Notes: generated by a model from the letters alone, not told the origin. DNA of 64,000 bases from Arthrobacter sp. ISL-72 (GCF_018613755.1 NZ_JAGGPP010000019.1:62001-126000); one strand, 5' to 3'; shown: positions 1-9,234, counted from the first letter of the stretch. Program-made: numbers and translations.

Positions 1-783
1 GTACAGCTCATACACGGTGCCGTTGAAGGTGACCTTGTTGCCCACGGCGATGCCGGGCCGGTCCTCGGTCCCCACCGGAAACTCGGTGGAGGCCCAGTAC
101 TGGTCCTTCCCGGACTCCTGGACAGCTTTGCGCAGCTCGGGCGGGATGACACTCACTGTTAGCTGGTCCGAGGCCCGGGATTCCACCCAGCGGTTGCGGG
201 GTTTGGTCTGTTCCGGCATCGCCTCGAACACATAGCGGCGCTGAATGACGGACCCGCGCCCCTCAACGGCGTTCAGCGTGTCATAAACGAGCGTGATGAC
301 ACTCGACTGGTCGGTGACCTGGGCGCCGTCGAACGTGTCCTGGACCTGCTTGACGTTGTACAGCGTTTCCGACTCCGCCTGGGTCAACCGTTCCTGGAAC
401 AGGTTGTTGGCGATCTGGTTCGACAAGTAGGCGCCAACCACAGCGAACGAGCCGATCGAGAGCAGCAGCGTGGTGAGCACCGTGCGGAACTGCAGGGACC
501 GGCGCCAGCGGCGGTGCAGTGCGCGCAGGAGGAACCGTACGCCCGGCAACAGCCGGATCAGCCCGGTCCGGACCAGCCGCCAGACCCTGAGTCCCACGAT
601 CCGGGCGCGGCGTAGCCAGATGCGGGTCCTGAACGGCAGCCCGGTGAGCACGCCGGAGATGGCGTCGGTGTGCTCCGGAGCGCTATGGGCGTGGGCGTGT
701 TCCGGATTCGGGGAGCGGGCTACATCCGGCTCATTACCGGTTTCGCCGCTTGACGGTTCAGGAACCTGCTTTGTAGCCGACAC
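1..783 (-). CDS. mtrB: MtrB sensor histidine kinase, N-terminal part (runs off window)
   Basis: This is the first 261 codons of a leftward gene that continues past the window edge. MtrB is the membrane sensor kinase that phosphorylates MtrA and links cell-wall growth and division to transcription in actinobacteria. The visible part has a charged, low-complexity cytoplasmic head, a basic stretch (residues about 53-98, rich in Arg), one hydrophobic segment near residues 101-119, and then the start of an extracellular sensor region. The kinase core is not in the window. The chosen GTG start lies inside the 3' end of mtrA, giving a 26-base overlap; a second GTG directly precedes it. No ATG in this frame fits, because the ATG at 734 runs straight into a stop in its own frame. 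Identity rests on the N-terminal pattern plus position directly after mtrA. Confidence 0.85.
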   Translation of the reverse strand, partial: MSATKQVPEPSSGETGNEPDVARSPNPEHAHAHSAPEHTDAISGVLTGLPFRTRIWLRRARIVGLRVWRLVRTGLIRLLPGVRFLLRALHRRWRRSLQFRTVLTTLLLSIGSFAVVGAYLSNQIANNLFQERLTQAESETLYNVKQVQDTFDGAQVTDQSSVITLVYDTLNAVEGRGSVIQRRYVFEAMPEQTKPRNRWVESRASDQLTVSVIPPELRKAVQESGKDQYWASTEFPVGTEDRPGIAVGNKVTFNGTVYELY

Positions 784-1432
784 CACGGACCGTCAAAACA
801 ACTTCGGGGGCTTCGGGGTCGCGCTCGATCTTTGACCTCAGCCGCTGGACGTGGACATTCACGAGCCGCGTGTCTGCCGCATGCCGGTAACCCCAGACCT
901 GTTCCAGCAGCAGCTCGCGCGTGAAAACCTGCCAGGGCTTGCGGGCCAGCGCAACGAGCAGGTCGAATTCGAGGGGCGTCAACGAGATGCGTTCACCGTT
1001 ACGGCTCACCAGGTGGCCGGCGACGTCAATGATGATGTCCGCGATGCGCAGCGTTTCCGGGGCTTTCTGGTCGCCGGGGCGGAGCCGGGCCCGGACGCGC
1101 GCCACCAGTTCGGCGGGCTTGAACGGTTTGGGAACGTAGTCGTCCGCCCCGGATTCCAGGCCGCGGACCACGTCCGAAGTATCCGACTTGGCGGTCAGCA
1201 TGACGATGGGTGCATCCGATTCGGCACGGATCTGCCGGCATACTTCGATGCCGTCCATCCCCGGGAGCATTAGGTCCAACAACACAAGATCCGGTTTTGA
1301 GGAACGAAAGACTTCCAGCGCCTGTCCGCCGTCTGCGCAAAAGACCGGCTCAAAGCCGTCATTGCGCAAGACAATCCCGATCATCTCGGCCAGCGCCTCG
1401 TCATCGTCCACTACCAGAATGCGTGCCTTCAT
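758..1432 (-). CDS. mtrA: MtrA response regulator (OmpR/PhoB family)
   Basis: The 224-residue protein is a DNA-binding response regulator. The receiver domain (about 1-115) has the acidic cluster VVDDDEA at residues 7-13, the phospho-acceptor D53 in LLDLMLPG, and the conserved K102 in the PKPFKP loop. A winged-helix output domain follows (about 128-222), with the typical ending TVRGVGYKAG. Length matches the MtrA family. The start was set at the ATG at 1432, because the open frame extends upstream through sequence that does not resemble a receiver. It is followed by overlapping mtrB, the classic mtrAB order. The upstream 220 bases are shared with a divergent operon, so both promoters probably lie there. 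Confidence 0.95.
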   Translation of the reverse strand: MKARILVVDDDEALAEMIGIVLRNDGFEPVFCADGGQALEVFRSSKPDLVLLDLMLPGMDGIEVCRQIRAESDAPIVMLTAKSDTSDVVRGLESGADDYVPKPFKPAELVARVRARLRPGDQKAPETLRIADIIIDVAGHLVSRNGERISLTPLEFDLLVALARKPWQVFTRELLLEQVWGYRHAADTRLVNVHVQRLRSKIERDPEAPEVVLTVRGVGYKAGS

Positions 1433-1652
1433 AGTTATATATTCGCCTATTGAATGGGCTTTGTCCCGTTGAGCTCCCCCACGGCATGGCGCCTGCCCCT
1501 CGCCACGGGGCGGGAATCCGCTGAAGGCTATGAGGCACGCGGCCAAAACTATAGGCTGGGAGCGGGCCGGGCAGGGATACCACCGGCCGGGAGCATCGGG
1601 CAGCAGTTCCGGCTTGGCGGCTCGCAGGCAGCGTCTTTTGGGGAGGAACAGG

Positions 1653-3125
1653 TTGTCAGAGCAGGATCCGCACGAGCAACACCGGGAAGACCAGCCGAAG
1701 CCGGCGCAACCATCCCCGTGGAACGCGCCACCCCAAGGGAACACTCCGCAACCATCCCCGTGGAACGCGCCACCCCAAGGGAACACTCCGCACCCTTGGC
1801 AGGACGGAAAGCAGCCGGAGTGGAACACGCCGCCGCAATGGAATCCCGGGCCGCCCGGCCACGGCGGACACCAGCAGTGGGGCTCCCCCTACGCCGGCCC
1901 GCAGCCCGGCCCGCAGCCGGGGTTCGTTCAGCCGGGGTATGTGCAGCCAGGCTACGTCCAGCCGGGGTATGTGGCGCCGCCAAAGCCCGGCGTTGTGCCC
2001 CTGCGGCCGCTGATGTTCGGCGAAATCCTGGACGGATCCTTCCAGACGATCAGGCGGAATGCCACGGCAATGCTGGGTGCCGCGCTCCTGGCCCAGACAC
2101 TGGGAACCATTATCGGGGCTGTGTTCACGGCGCAGGCCGGGTCGCAGGGAGAATCCATGGCGCTCTGGCTGGAAAGCCTGACTCCCACTGAATTGGTCGG
2201 CCTCGGCCTCGGTGTGTTGGCCGGCGGTGTCCTCCTAACGCTTGTCTCCTACTTCATCTCCATTGTGCTGCAGGGGGTGATGGTGGTTCCCGTAGCCCGG
2301 TCCGTTCTTAACCGCCGCACCAGTTTCAAGCAGATGTGGTCCTTGTCGCGGTCCAGGATCGGCCCGCTGCTGGGCCTGGGCGCGTTCCAGATTCTGGCCG
2401 GCATCGCCGTCGGCGTCGTGCTGGTGGGCGGGACCTGGCTCCTGGCCGATGCCATGGGCGGTTCGTCGGCGATGATCATCGTTCCGCTTGTCCTTGGAAC
2501 CATGGCGACCATACTGTGGGTCACCATTCGCCTCATCGTGACTCCGGCGGCGATCGTCGTGGAGGAACAGGGCCTCCTGGAGGGGCTGCGGAGGTCCTGG
2601 CAGCTCACACGCCACAACTGGTGGCGCATCTTCGGCATGATGCTGGTCATTTCCCTGCTCATCGGCATTATCAGCCAGATTGTTCTGATCCCCATCAGTC
2701 TCGCTACCGGCGGCCTGTCATCGGTCGTCACACCGCACGGCGGGGACGACGGCCAACGTGCCCTCGCCGTTGCCGTTGCGATAGCGTCCATCCTTGTCTC
2801 CGCGGTGGTCGGCGCGGTGGGATATGCATTCCAAACCTCTGTGCTGGGCCTTTTGTACATGGATCTGCGGATGCGCAGAGAGGGTCTGGACCTTGCCCTT
2901 CTCCGGGAGCTTGAATCCGATAGTGAATCGTCCAAAGACACCCAGGGAGTTCCTGGGCGCGGCGTAGCGCCCGAGGACCGCGGGCGCTACGCCGCCGGCG
3001 GCTGGCCGAACACCTACGGGCCGAACACGCCGTACGGACCCAACACCTACGGGCCGAACACCCCGTACGAACCGCCCCCGGACTATGAACCGCCCAAGTA
3101 TGGTCCACCCCCAGGCGCCGGATGA
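1653..3125 (+). CDS. Membrane protein, glycerophosphodiester-phosphodiesterase membrane-domain type
   Basis: This 490-residue protein has a Pro/Gln/Gly-rich cytoplasmic head (about 1-115), then a domain with several hydrophobic helices (about 120-430), and a Pro/Tyr/Asn-rich tail built on YGPNTPYGPNTYGP-like repeats. The membrane part resembles the integral-membrane domain found at the N-terminus of some glycerophosphodiester phosphodiesterases (motif PLMFGEILDGSF). No phosphodiesterase catalytic domain is present, so enzyme activity should not be assumed. The TTG start at 1653 was preferred because GGGAGGAA lies eight bases upstream. The gene leads a run of genes joined by ATGA overlaps. The head contains a perfect 42-base tandem duplication. 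Confidence 0.75.
   Translation: MSEQDPHEQHREDQPKPAQPSPWNAPPQGNTPQPSPWNAPPQGNTPHPWQDGKQPEWNTPPQWNPGPPGHGGHQQWGSPYAGPQPGPQPGFVQPGYVQPGYVQPGYVAPPKPGVVPLRPLMFGEILDGSFQTIRRNATAMLGAALLAQTLGTIIGAVFTAQAGSQGESMALWLESLTPTELVGLGLGVLAGGVLLTLVSYFISIVLQGVMVVPVARSVLNRRTSFKQMWSLSRSRIGPLLGLGAFQILAGIAVGVVLVGGTWLLADAMGGSSAMIIVPLVLGTMATILWVTIRLIVTPAAIVVEEQGLLEGLRRSWQLTRHNWWRIFGMMLVISLLIGIISQIVLIPISLATGGLSSVVTPHGGDDGQRALAVAVAIASILVSAVVGAVGYAFQTSVLGLLYMDLRMRREGLDLALLRELESDSESSKDTQGVPGRGVAPEDRGRYAAGGWPNTYGPNTPYGPNTYGPNTPYEPPPDYEPPKYGPPPGAG
1706..1789 (+). repeat. Perfect 42-bp tandem duplication inside a coding region
   Basis: Two identical adjacent 42-base units (1706-1747 and 1748-1789) each encode a QPSPWNAPPQGNTP-type peptide in the cytoplasmic head of the membrane protein. 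Because 42 is a multiple of three, the duplication stays in frame. Exact identity suggests a recent slippage or duplication event. Confidence 0.9.
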
Positions 3126-3838
3126 GCCGGCATGCACTTTTCGACGCGGCCTCCTCGCACGCCGTTCTGTATTCCGGCGGCCGGATGCAAGGCGAGCCTC
3201 CCCTGGATCCCGACAGGCAGGAAGCCCGCAGGTGGGCCGCGGAAGAGCTCTCCAAACCCGTATACCGGGACGCGCAGCCTGACTGGCTGGTTGATCTATG
3301 GCGGCAGTTCACCGACTGGCTGCGCTCACTCAACAGCGGCGACCCTGCCACCGACACCGGCTTCGCCGTTCCGGTCATCGGCGTAACAATTGTGGTCCTC
3401 ATCGCGGCGGCCGTCCTGTTCGCGCGCCCCCGGCTCAACGCCCGCCGCCGTCCGGCCCGCGACCTCGTCGACGCCGACCCGTCGGTCAGCCCGGCCGAAT
3501 ACCGCCGGCTCGCGGCAGCGGCCGCAGCACGCTCGGACTGGCGGGCCGCCGTCGTCGAACAGTTCCGGGCCATCGTCCGGTCCGCGGAGGACCGCACGAT
3601 CATCGACCCACTCCCCGGCCGGACGGCCGACGAAGTCGCCGGACAGCTTGCCGGTACCTTCGGCAGCCATGCCGCCGAACTCCAGCGCGCCGCCATGCTC
3701 TTCGACGGCATCCGCTACGGCCGTGCGGAGGCAAGTGCCCGGGACCACTCTGACCTGGTTGCACTGGATGGGGTGCTGGCGGCGGCGAAGCCAGACTTCG
3801 GCCGATCGGCGCCGGATAGGCTGGCGGTGCCGCAATGA
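3122..3838 (+). CDS. DUF4129 domain protein
   Basis: The 238-residue protein starts within an ATGA overlap with the preceding gene, so the two are probably translationally coupled. One hydrophobic helix lies near residues 80-100 (VIGVTIVVLIAAAVLFARP), followed by a cytoplasmic helical domain with the DUF4129 pattern SPAEYRRLAAAAAARSDWRAAV and a later FDGIRYGR segment. DUF4129 proteins are found next to MoxR and DUF58 genes, and that arrangement is seen here. The biochemical role is unknown; membership in a MoxR-linked membrane complex is inferred from context. Confidence 0.8.
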   Translation: MSRHALFDAASSHAVLYSGGRMQGEPPLDPDRQEARRWAAEELSKPVYRDAQPDWLVDLWRQFTDWLRSLNSGDPATDTGFAVPVIGVTIVVLIAAAVLFARPRLNARRRPARDLVDADPSVSPAEYRRLAAAAAARSDWRAAVVEQFRAIVRSAEDRTIIDPLPGRTADEVAGQLAGTFGSHAAELQRAAMLFDGIRYGRAEASARDHSDLVALDGVLAAAKPDFGRSAPDRLAVPQ

Positions 3839-5130
3839 CGTCTGTCGCCGGTTCCAAAGCGCAGGGAACGCCAGAAACGCCACACGTGCCGGGAACGCCG
3901 CAAACGCCGCCGCCGTCGGAAGCGCCACGGACCCCGGAAACACCGGGCAGGTCATCCGCCCGCCGCGCCGCCCTCACCGTCACCGCATGGATCCGCCGGC
4001 ACCGGACCTGGACGGTTCTCTGCCTGATCTCTGCGGTTGGCGTGGGACTGACCATCGCGGCCCTGCTCTCGCCCCACGGTGACGGCTTTCCCCTGTCCAC
4101 GCGAAACGCAGCACCCGACGGTGCCAGAGCAGTTGCGGAAATACTGCGTAGCCAGGGCGTGGACGTCCGCCAGACCGATAATTTCCCAGCAACAATGTCG
4201 GCGCTGGACGATGCGGCCGAAAGCAGCGCCGACGACGAAACCGGGCCCACCTTGCTGCTCTACGATCGGAACGGCTACCTCGACCAGGAGCAGGTGCAGA
4301 CGCTGCAGCGGGCAACCGACAGGCTGGTGGTGGTGACACCCCGGCTGAACACCCTGAACGCCCTCGGCAGCGGGATCCGTCCCGCCGGAGTCGTGCCGGC
4401 CGGAGTGGCCACCCTGGATCCCGGCTGCGGGATGGAAGATCCGGCCAGCGCAGGGTCGGTCACGGCGGAATCCGGTTACCTCTACACGGCCCCCCGCGTG
4501 TGTTACGAACCCGCCGGCGGCCCGGGCGGACTGTACGCCGGCAGCGAGGACCGCCGGCTGACGGTGCTGGGCAGCACGCAGATACTCAGCAACGACCTGC
4601 TCGATGATCACGGCAACGCGGCGCTCGCTCTCAGGACGCTGGGGGCTTCGGACCAGCTGGTCTGGTACCTCCCGGACATCTCCGACGTCACCGCTGCGGA
4701 TACACCGCAGACGCTGGACGACCTTGCCCCGCCGTGGGTCGACTTCCTCGGCCTGTGGCTTGCCTTCATTGCGGTACTGGCCATGCTCTGGCGGGGACGG
4801 CGCCTGGGCCCCCTCGTCTTCGAACCGCTGCCCGTGGTGGTCAAGGCAGTGGAGACCGCTGAAGGCCGCGCCCGCCTGTACCATGACGCCCACGCCGTGG
4901 ACCGGGCCGCCGACAACCTCAGGGCGGGTACGCTGGTCCGGCTCGCCTGGCTCCTCCGGCTCGGCCCCGAGGCTGAGTCAACGGCCATCGTCGACGCCGC
5001 CGCCCGGCACGTCGGGCGCACTACCGAAGAGACTGCCCGCGTGCTGGAGGCGCGCCCCCGAACGGAGAGCGAGCTGGTCCGCTGGGCCCAGCAGCTGGAG
5101 ACACTAGAGAAAGAGGTAACCGCCCGATGA
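3835..5130 (+). CDS. DUF4350 membrane protein
   Basis: This 431-residue protein overlaps DUF4129 by ATGA. It has a Pro/Thr-rich N-terminus, a membrane helix around residues 57-78, and an extracytoplasmic domain of the DUF4350 type (for example GARAVAEILRSQGVDV, a GATase-like fold in related proteins). A second membrane helix lies near residues 303-323 (FLGLWLAFIAVLAMLW) and is followed by a cytoplasmic helical tail. DUF4350 is a standard partner in actinobacterial MoxR/DUF58 clusters. Function is not established. The predicted topology, with the sensor-like domain outside, is inferred from the two helices. Confidence 0.8.
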   Translation: MTSVAGSKAQGTPETPHVPGTPQTPPPSEAPRTPETPGRSSARRAALTVTAWIRRHRTWTVLCLISAVGVGLTIAALLSPHGDGFPLSTRNAAPDGARAVAEILRSQGVDVRQTDNFPATMSALDDAAESSADDETGPTLLLYDRNGYLDQEQVQTLQRATDRLVVVTPRLNTLNALGSGIRPAGVVPAGVATLDPGCGMEDPASAGSVTAESGYLYTAPRVCYEPAGGPGGLYAGSEDRRLTVLGSTQILSNDLLDDHGNAALALRTLGASDQLVWYLPDISDVTAADTPQTLDDLAPPWVDFLGLWLAFIAVLAMLWRGRRLGPLVFEPLPVVVKAVETAEGRARLYHDAHAVDRAADNLRAGTLVRLAWLLRLGPEAESTAIVDAAARHVGRTTEETARVLEARPRTESELVRWAQQLETLEKEVTAR

Positions 5131-6170
5131 GTGAGCACACCGACGGATTCATCCAGGGCGGCGCCTCGGGCCCGGCCCTTGCGACGGCGGCCGTCGCCAC
5201 GGCTGCCGGCGCACGAGGCGCCGATCCTGTCCGGCAGGCCCTGCTCGACGTCAGGCTGGAGGTTGCAAAGGCGGTGGTCGGCCAGGACTCCACGGTCACC
5301 GGGCTGCTGATCGCCCTGCTCTGCCGCGGGCACGTGCTTCTGGAAGGGGTTCCCGGCGTTGCCAAGACGCTGCTGGTCCGCACTCTTTCTGCGGCGCTGA
5401 ACCTTGACACCAAGCGCGTGCAGTTCACACCGGACCTGATGCCCGGCGACATCACCGGCTCGCTGGTTTTCGATTCGCGGACCTCCGAGTTCAGTTTCCG
5501 GGAGGGCCCGGTCTTCACTAACATCCTGCTGGCAGACGAAATCAACCGGACGCCGCCGAAAACGCAGGCGTCCCTGCTCGAGGCCATGGAGGAGCGGCAG
5601 GTATCGGCGGACGGCACATCCCGGCCGCTTCCCGTGCCGTTCATCGTGGCCGCCACCCAAAACCCGGTGGAGTACGAGGGCACGTATCCCCTGCCGGAGG
5701 CCCAGCTGGACCGCTTCCTGCTCAAACTCGCCATGCCGCTGCCGGGGCGGGCCGACGAAATCGAGGTCATCCGCCGGCACGCGGCAGGCTTTGACTCCAG
5801 GAACCTGGCCGCCGCCGGAGTGCGGGCGGTGGCAGGCGCGGCGGAACTGGAGCAGGCCCGCCAGGCGGTGGCTGCCGTGGAGGTGGCACCCGAAGTGGCC
5901 GCCTACATCGTTGACATTGTGAGGGCCACCCGTGCTGCCCCGTCCTTCCAGCTGGGCGTGTCCCCCCGCGGCGCAACCGCGCTGCTGAGCGCCGCCCGGG
6001 CCTGGGCCTGGCTGTCCGGGCGGGATTTTGTCACCCCGGACGACGTCAAGGCCCTGGCGCTCCCCTGCCTGCGGCACCGCGTGGCGCTCCAGCCGGAAGC
6101 GCAGATGGACGGTGTACACGTTGACGGCGTCCTCGCCAGCATCCTGGCGACCGTCCCCGTGCCGCGCTGA
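5127..6170 (+). CDS. MoxR family AAA+ ATPase
   Basis: The 347-residue ATPase is joined to the previous gene by an ATGA overlap. Walker A is GVPGVAKT (about residues 74-81) and Walker B is LLADEIN (about 134-140). A sensor-1 type stretch reading AATQNPVEYEGTYPLPEAQLDRF follows (quoted as AATQNP then EAQLDRF), with the C-terminal helical lid after it. MoxR ATPases act as chaperone-like factors that activate or assemble partner proteins, often vWA-domain partners. The partner here is likely the DUF58 protein encoded immediately downstream. An N-terminal Ala/Gly-rich extension of about 35 residues precedes the AAA module. Confidence 0.95.
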   Translation: MSEHTDGFIQGGASGPALATAAVATAAGARGADPVRQALLDVRLEVAKAVVGQDSTVTGLLIALLCRGHVLLEGVPGVAKTLLVRTLSAALNLDTKRVQFTPDLMPGDITGSLVFDSRTSEFSFREGPVFTNILLADEINRTPPKTQASLLEAMEERQVSADGTSRPLPVPFIVAATQNPVEYEGTYPLPEAQLDRFLLKLAMPLPGRADEIEVIRRHAAGFDSRNLAAAGVRAVAGAAELEQARQAVAAVEVAPEVAAYIVDIVRATRAAPSFQLGVSPRGATALLSAARAWAWLSGRDFVTPDDVKALALPCLRHRVALQPEAQMDGVHVDGVLASILATVPVPR

Positions 6171-6174
6171 CACC

Positions 6175-7467
6175 ATGGCGATTTCCGGACGGTTCGTACT
6201 CCTGGCACTGGTTGGCCTGGTGCCGGTAACGCTGTTTCCCGACTGGGGCACGGTGCTGCTGGTCTGCCTGATCCTGTGCTCCGTCCTGCTCCTGGACCTT
6301 TCCCTTGCCGCGAACCTCCGGAAGGTCACACTGGACCGCGCCCTCCCGGGGAACGTCACACTGACAAGCAGCACCGAAGCCGTCCTGACGATCGGGAACA
6401 CGGGATCCCGGCCGCTCCGTGCCTTTGTGCGGGATGCCTGGCAGCCCTCCGCCGGCGCGCAGAACCCGCGTCAGCGGATGGATGTTCCGGCCAGTGAGCG
6501 GCGGCGCATGAAGGTGCTGCTGAAACCTGCCCGGCGCGGGGACCTCACGTCCCCGCACGTGACGCTTCGCGCCTTCGGTCCCCTGCGGCTGGCCGCACGG
6601 CAGCGGACACTCCCCTGTCCCGGCTCCGTGCGGGTCCTCCCGCCGTTCCATTCGAGGCGCCATCTTCCGTCCAAGCTCCGCAAGCTGCGCGAGCTTGACG
6701 GAAAGGCTGCGGTCCAGATCAGGGGCGCCGGCACCGAGTTCGATTCCCTCCGCGACTACGTCCGGGGCGACGATGTTCGCTCCATCGACTGGCGCGCCAC
6801 GGCGCGGCGAACCGCCGTCGTGGTCCGGACCTGGCGGCCGGAACGGGACCGGCGCGTGGTCATCATGCTGGACACGTCCCGGACGGCAGCGGCCAGGATC
6901 GACGACGAACCGCGCCTTGACACCGGAATCGAGGCAGCCCTGCTGCTGGCCGTCCTGGCCGAACGGGGCGGCGACCGTGTGGACTTCTTCGCCTTTGACC
7001 GGCGGACCCGGGGACGGGCCGGCTCATCATCCAAGGGAAACCTGCTGGGACAGCTCGTGCAGGCGATGGCGCCGCTGGATCCTGAACTTATTGAGCTGGA
7101 CTGGGGCCAGGTCCCGGGCCAGATCCGGCAGATATCCGTGCACCGCTCCCTCGTGGTGCTGCTGACGCCGTTGGACAGCGGCGTTCCGGAAGAAGGACTG
7201 CTGCCGATGGCCGCGCAACTGGCGCAGCAGCACGTGGTGGTGGTCGCGTCCGTGCGGGACCCCATGCTGGGCGCGATGCAGAAGGAACGCACGACGGCGG
7301 CGCAGGTGTTCCGCGCTGCAGCCGCGGAACGCGCGCTGCTGGAACGCGAAGCAGTGGCCATCCAGCTGCGTCACCTGGGCGTCGAAGTGGTGGACGCCGA
7401 ACCCCACCAGCTGCCGCCCGCGCTGGCGGATGCGTATATCCGGCTCAAGGCGGCGGGAAGACTGTGA
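6175..7467 (+). CDS. DUF58 domain protein (vWA-like, MoxR partner)
   Basis: The 430-residue protein begins four bases after the MoxR stop. Two hydrophobic N-terminal helices (about 5-50) are followed by a beta-rich region and then the DUF58 signature RDYVRGDDVRSIDWRATAR. Next is a vWA-like core starting with VVIMLDTSRT, a possible divalent-metal site. The longer open frame upstream of 6175 overlaps moxR and was rejected. DUF58 proteins are the usual clients or partners of MoxR. A membrane-anchored role with the ATPase and the DUF4129/DUF4350 proteins is inferred from the operon. Confidence 0.9.
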   Translation: MAISGRFVLLALVGLVPVTLFPDWGTVLLVCLILCSVLLLDLSLAANLRKVTLDRALPGNVTLTSSTEAVLTIGNTGSRPLRAFVRDAWQPSAGAQNPRQRMDVPASERRRMKVLLKPARRGDLTSPHVTLRAFGPLRLAARQRTLPCPGSVRVLPPFHSRRHLPSKLRKLRELDGKAAVQIRGAGTEFDSLRDYVRGDDVRSIDWRATARRTAVVVRTWRPERDRRVVIMLDTSRTAAARIDDEPRLDTGIEAALLLAVLAERGGDRVDFFAFDRRTRGRAGSSSKGNLLGQLVQAMAPLDPELIELDWGQVPGQIRQISVHRSLVVLLTPLDSGVPEEGLLPMAAQLAQQHVVVVASVRDPMLGAMQKERTTAAQVFRAAAAERALLEREAVAIQLRHLGVEVVDAEPHQLPPALADAYIRLKAAGRL

Positions 7468-7492
7468 CCGATGTTCCAAGAACCAGGAGGCT

Positions 7493-8209
7493 ATGTTGAA
7501 CACGCCTATCTATGAACGCGCCCTGGGCAGCGATTTCGCCCGGCTGCAGCCCGAGCTGCAGGAGTATTTTTCGCTGGCTCCCGGTTCCGGACGCTACGGC
7601 GTCGGAGAAGGGGTGTTCGACGTCGTCGGATGCCGGCAGCCCTGGCTCCGGCCGTTGCTGCGGCTGACCACAGGAGAAGAGGCGTTCTTCCCCGAGTACG
7701 GCGAGGGAATCCCCTTCCGGATCGAAAATCATGCGCACCTTGATCCGTTCGGCCGGTCCAGCCTCACCGCCAGGCGCGAGATCCACTTTCCCGGCCGCAC
7801 CCGGTTGTTTCATGACACCACCAGCTTTGATGAATCCCGCAGCAAACCGGGCCTGGTGGACTACGTCGGCCGGTACCGGCGGGTTGTGACCGACCTCAAC
7901 CTCAGCGTGACCGCCGAGGGCAGGCTGCGCGGTGTGTCCGAAGCCTCCCGGCTGTTCCTGGGCCCGCTCCGCATCCCGCTGCCCGCCGCCTTGGACGCCA
8001 AGGCCTACGCGGAACAATGGTGGGAAGCCTCGGGGGCCGGACAGGGCAAACACCGGATCCAGGTCAAGGTGATCCAGCCGCAACTGGGACTGGTGCTGGT
8101 CTATGCGGGGAGCTTCGACTACCGGCTCCGCTCCTATCCGGGCGGCGCCGCAACGCCGGGTCACCTCCCCGGCTACGCCCGGCCGGACAGGTGGGAAAGC
8201 CGCATCTAG
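7493..8209 (+). CDS. DUF4166 domain protein
   Basis: The 238-residue protein has a strong AGGAGG ribosome site six bases before the ATG at 7493, which fixes the start. The sequence (LQPELQEYFSLAPGSGRYG near the N-terminus, then RREIHFPGRTRLFHDT and LGLVLVYAGSFDYRL) fits DUF4166, a family of unknown function sometimes fused to saccharopine-dehydrogenase-like enzymes; no such fusion is present here. No signal peptide or membrane helix is evident. It lies 25 bases after the DUF58 gene and is probably the last gene of that operon. Its stop overlaps the stop of the convergent MetE-like gene in the four bases CTAG. Confidence 0.7.
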   Translation: MLNTPIYERALGSDFARLQPELQEYFSLAPGSGRYGVGEGVFDVVGCRQPWLRPLLRLTTGEEAFFPEYGEGIPFRIENHAHLDPFGRSSLTARREIHFPGRTRLFHDTTSFDESRSKPGLVDYVGRYRRVVTDLNLSVTAEGRLRGVSEASRLFLGPLRIPLPAALDAKAYAEQWWEASGAGQGKHRIQVKVIQPQLGLVLVYAGSFDYRLRSYPGGAATPGHLPGYARPDRWESRI

Positions 8210-9231
8210 CCAAGCGCCAACTGGTTGAGCCCGTCCGCCACCTGGGTGAGGCGGGTCAGCACAGCCGTTGCGGACGACGGCGTATGCGCGGCCAGTCCCT
8301 CTGACGGCGTCACCCGGATCGTGCCCAGCGACGAGGCCGGAAGACCCAGCTGCCGCCACGGGCGCCAGACGTTCTCCACGGCTTCCTGGACCCGGGGCAG
8401 TGAAGCGGGCGGGTCGTTGACCGGCAGTACTCCTGCCCATAGGCTCTTGCCGGCTTCGACTGCGCCGGCCAGCTGTTCCCATTGGCGGGAAGTGAGGGCC
8501 TTCAGCGGGACAGCGATCCCGTCCGCACCGGCGGAGACAATGCGTTCGAACGGCGCCTCGATTTCGGCCACCGAGATCACTGTTTCCGCGGCACCGGCAG
8601 CCTTGAGAGCATCGATGACCAGCCGCCACGACTCCGTCACCTCCTGGCCCGGCACGGATCGCAGCGTCCGGTAGCCGCTCGATGTGGGGATGGTGCCCGC
8701 CAGGACCGCCGCGATGTCAGGTTCATCGATCTGGACCACCAGCCGTGCCCCCGGGACGGCCGTGCTTACCCGCGCCAGGAAATCACCGACGCCGGCTGCC
8801 AGCGATTCGGCGATGTCGCGCCGGGCGCCGTAGTCGAGCAGGGCGCGTTCACCGTTGTGCAGGTGCAGCCCGGCGGCCAGGCTAAGCGGTCCGCGGAGCT
8901 GCACCTTGAAGTCCTCCGCCGGGTTTTCTTCCGTTCCGGCAACGTCGGCCAACACGTTGACGTCCGTGGAGAGCGCCGACTTCGCCTTGATCACGTCCCG
9001 GCCCGGGCGGTCCACGATGCGCCACCCGTACGGCTGGACGTCGACGGATAGGTCCACCAGCAGTGAAGCCGTCCGGCCGAGCGCATCGGAACCGACGCCG
9101 CGGTCCGGGAGTTCCACCAGGAACGGCAGATGCGGGCTGCCGAGTTCACCGCGGACTATCCGCGTGGCCTCCAACGGATCCTCACCCGGCCAGGGCCCCA
9201 GGGCAGTGGCGGTTACCTGCGTTTCAGCCAT
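8206..9231 (-). CDS. MetE-like (cobalamin-independent methionine synthase family) protein without cysteines
   Basis: The 341-residue protein resembles the C-terminal barrel of MetE/UROD-like enzymes, with features such as LRGPLSLAAGLHLHNGERALLDYG and ARLVVQIDEPDIAAVLAG. True MetE needs zinc bound by His, two Cys and Glu. This protein contains no cysteine at all, and the usual His-x-Cys segment is replaced by VISVAEIEAP, so methionine synthesis is unlikely. It begins four bases after the chorismate mutase stop, so the two are probably co-transcribed. Its actual substrate is unknown. Family placement is fairly sure; function is not. Confidence 0.75.
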   Translation of the reverse strand: MAETQVTATALGPWPGEDPLEATRIVRGELGSPHLPFLVELPDRGVGSDALGRTASLLVDLSVDVQPYGWRIVDRPGRDVIKAKSALSTDVNVLADVAGTEENPAEDFKVQLRGPLSLAAGLHLHNGERALLDYGARRDIAESLAAGVGDFLARVSTAVPGARLVVQIDEPDIAAVLAGTIPTSSGYRTLRSVPGQEVTESWRLVIDALKAAGAAETVISVAEIEAPFERIVSAGADGIAVPLKALTSRQWEQLAGAVEAGKSLWAGVLPVNDPPASLPRVQEAVENVWRPWRQLGLPASSLGTIRVTPSEGLAAHTPSSATAVLTRLTQVADGLNQLALG

Positions 9232-9234
9232 GGC

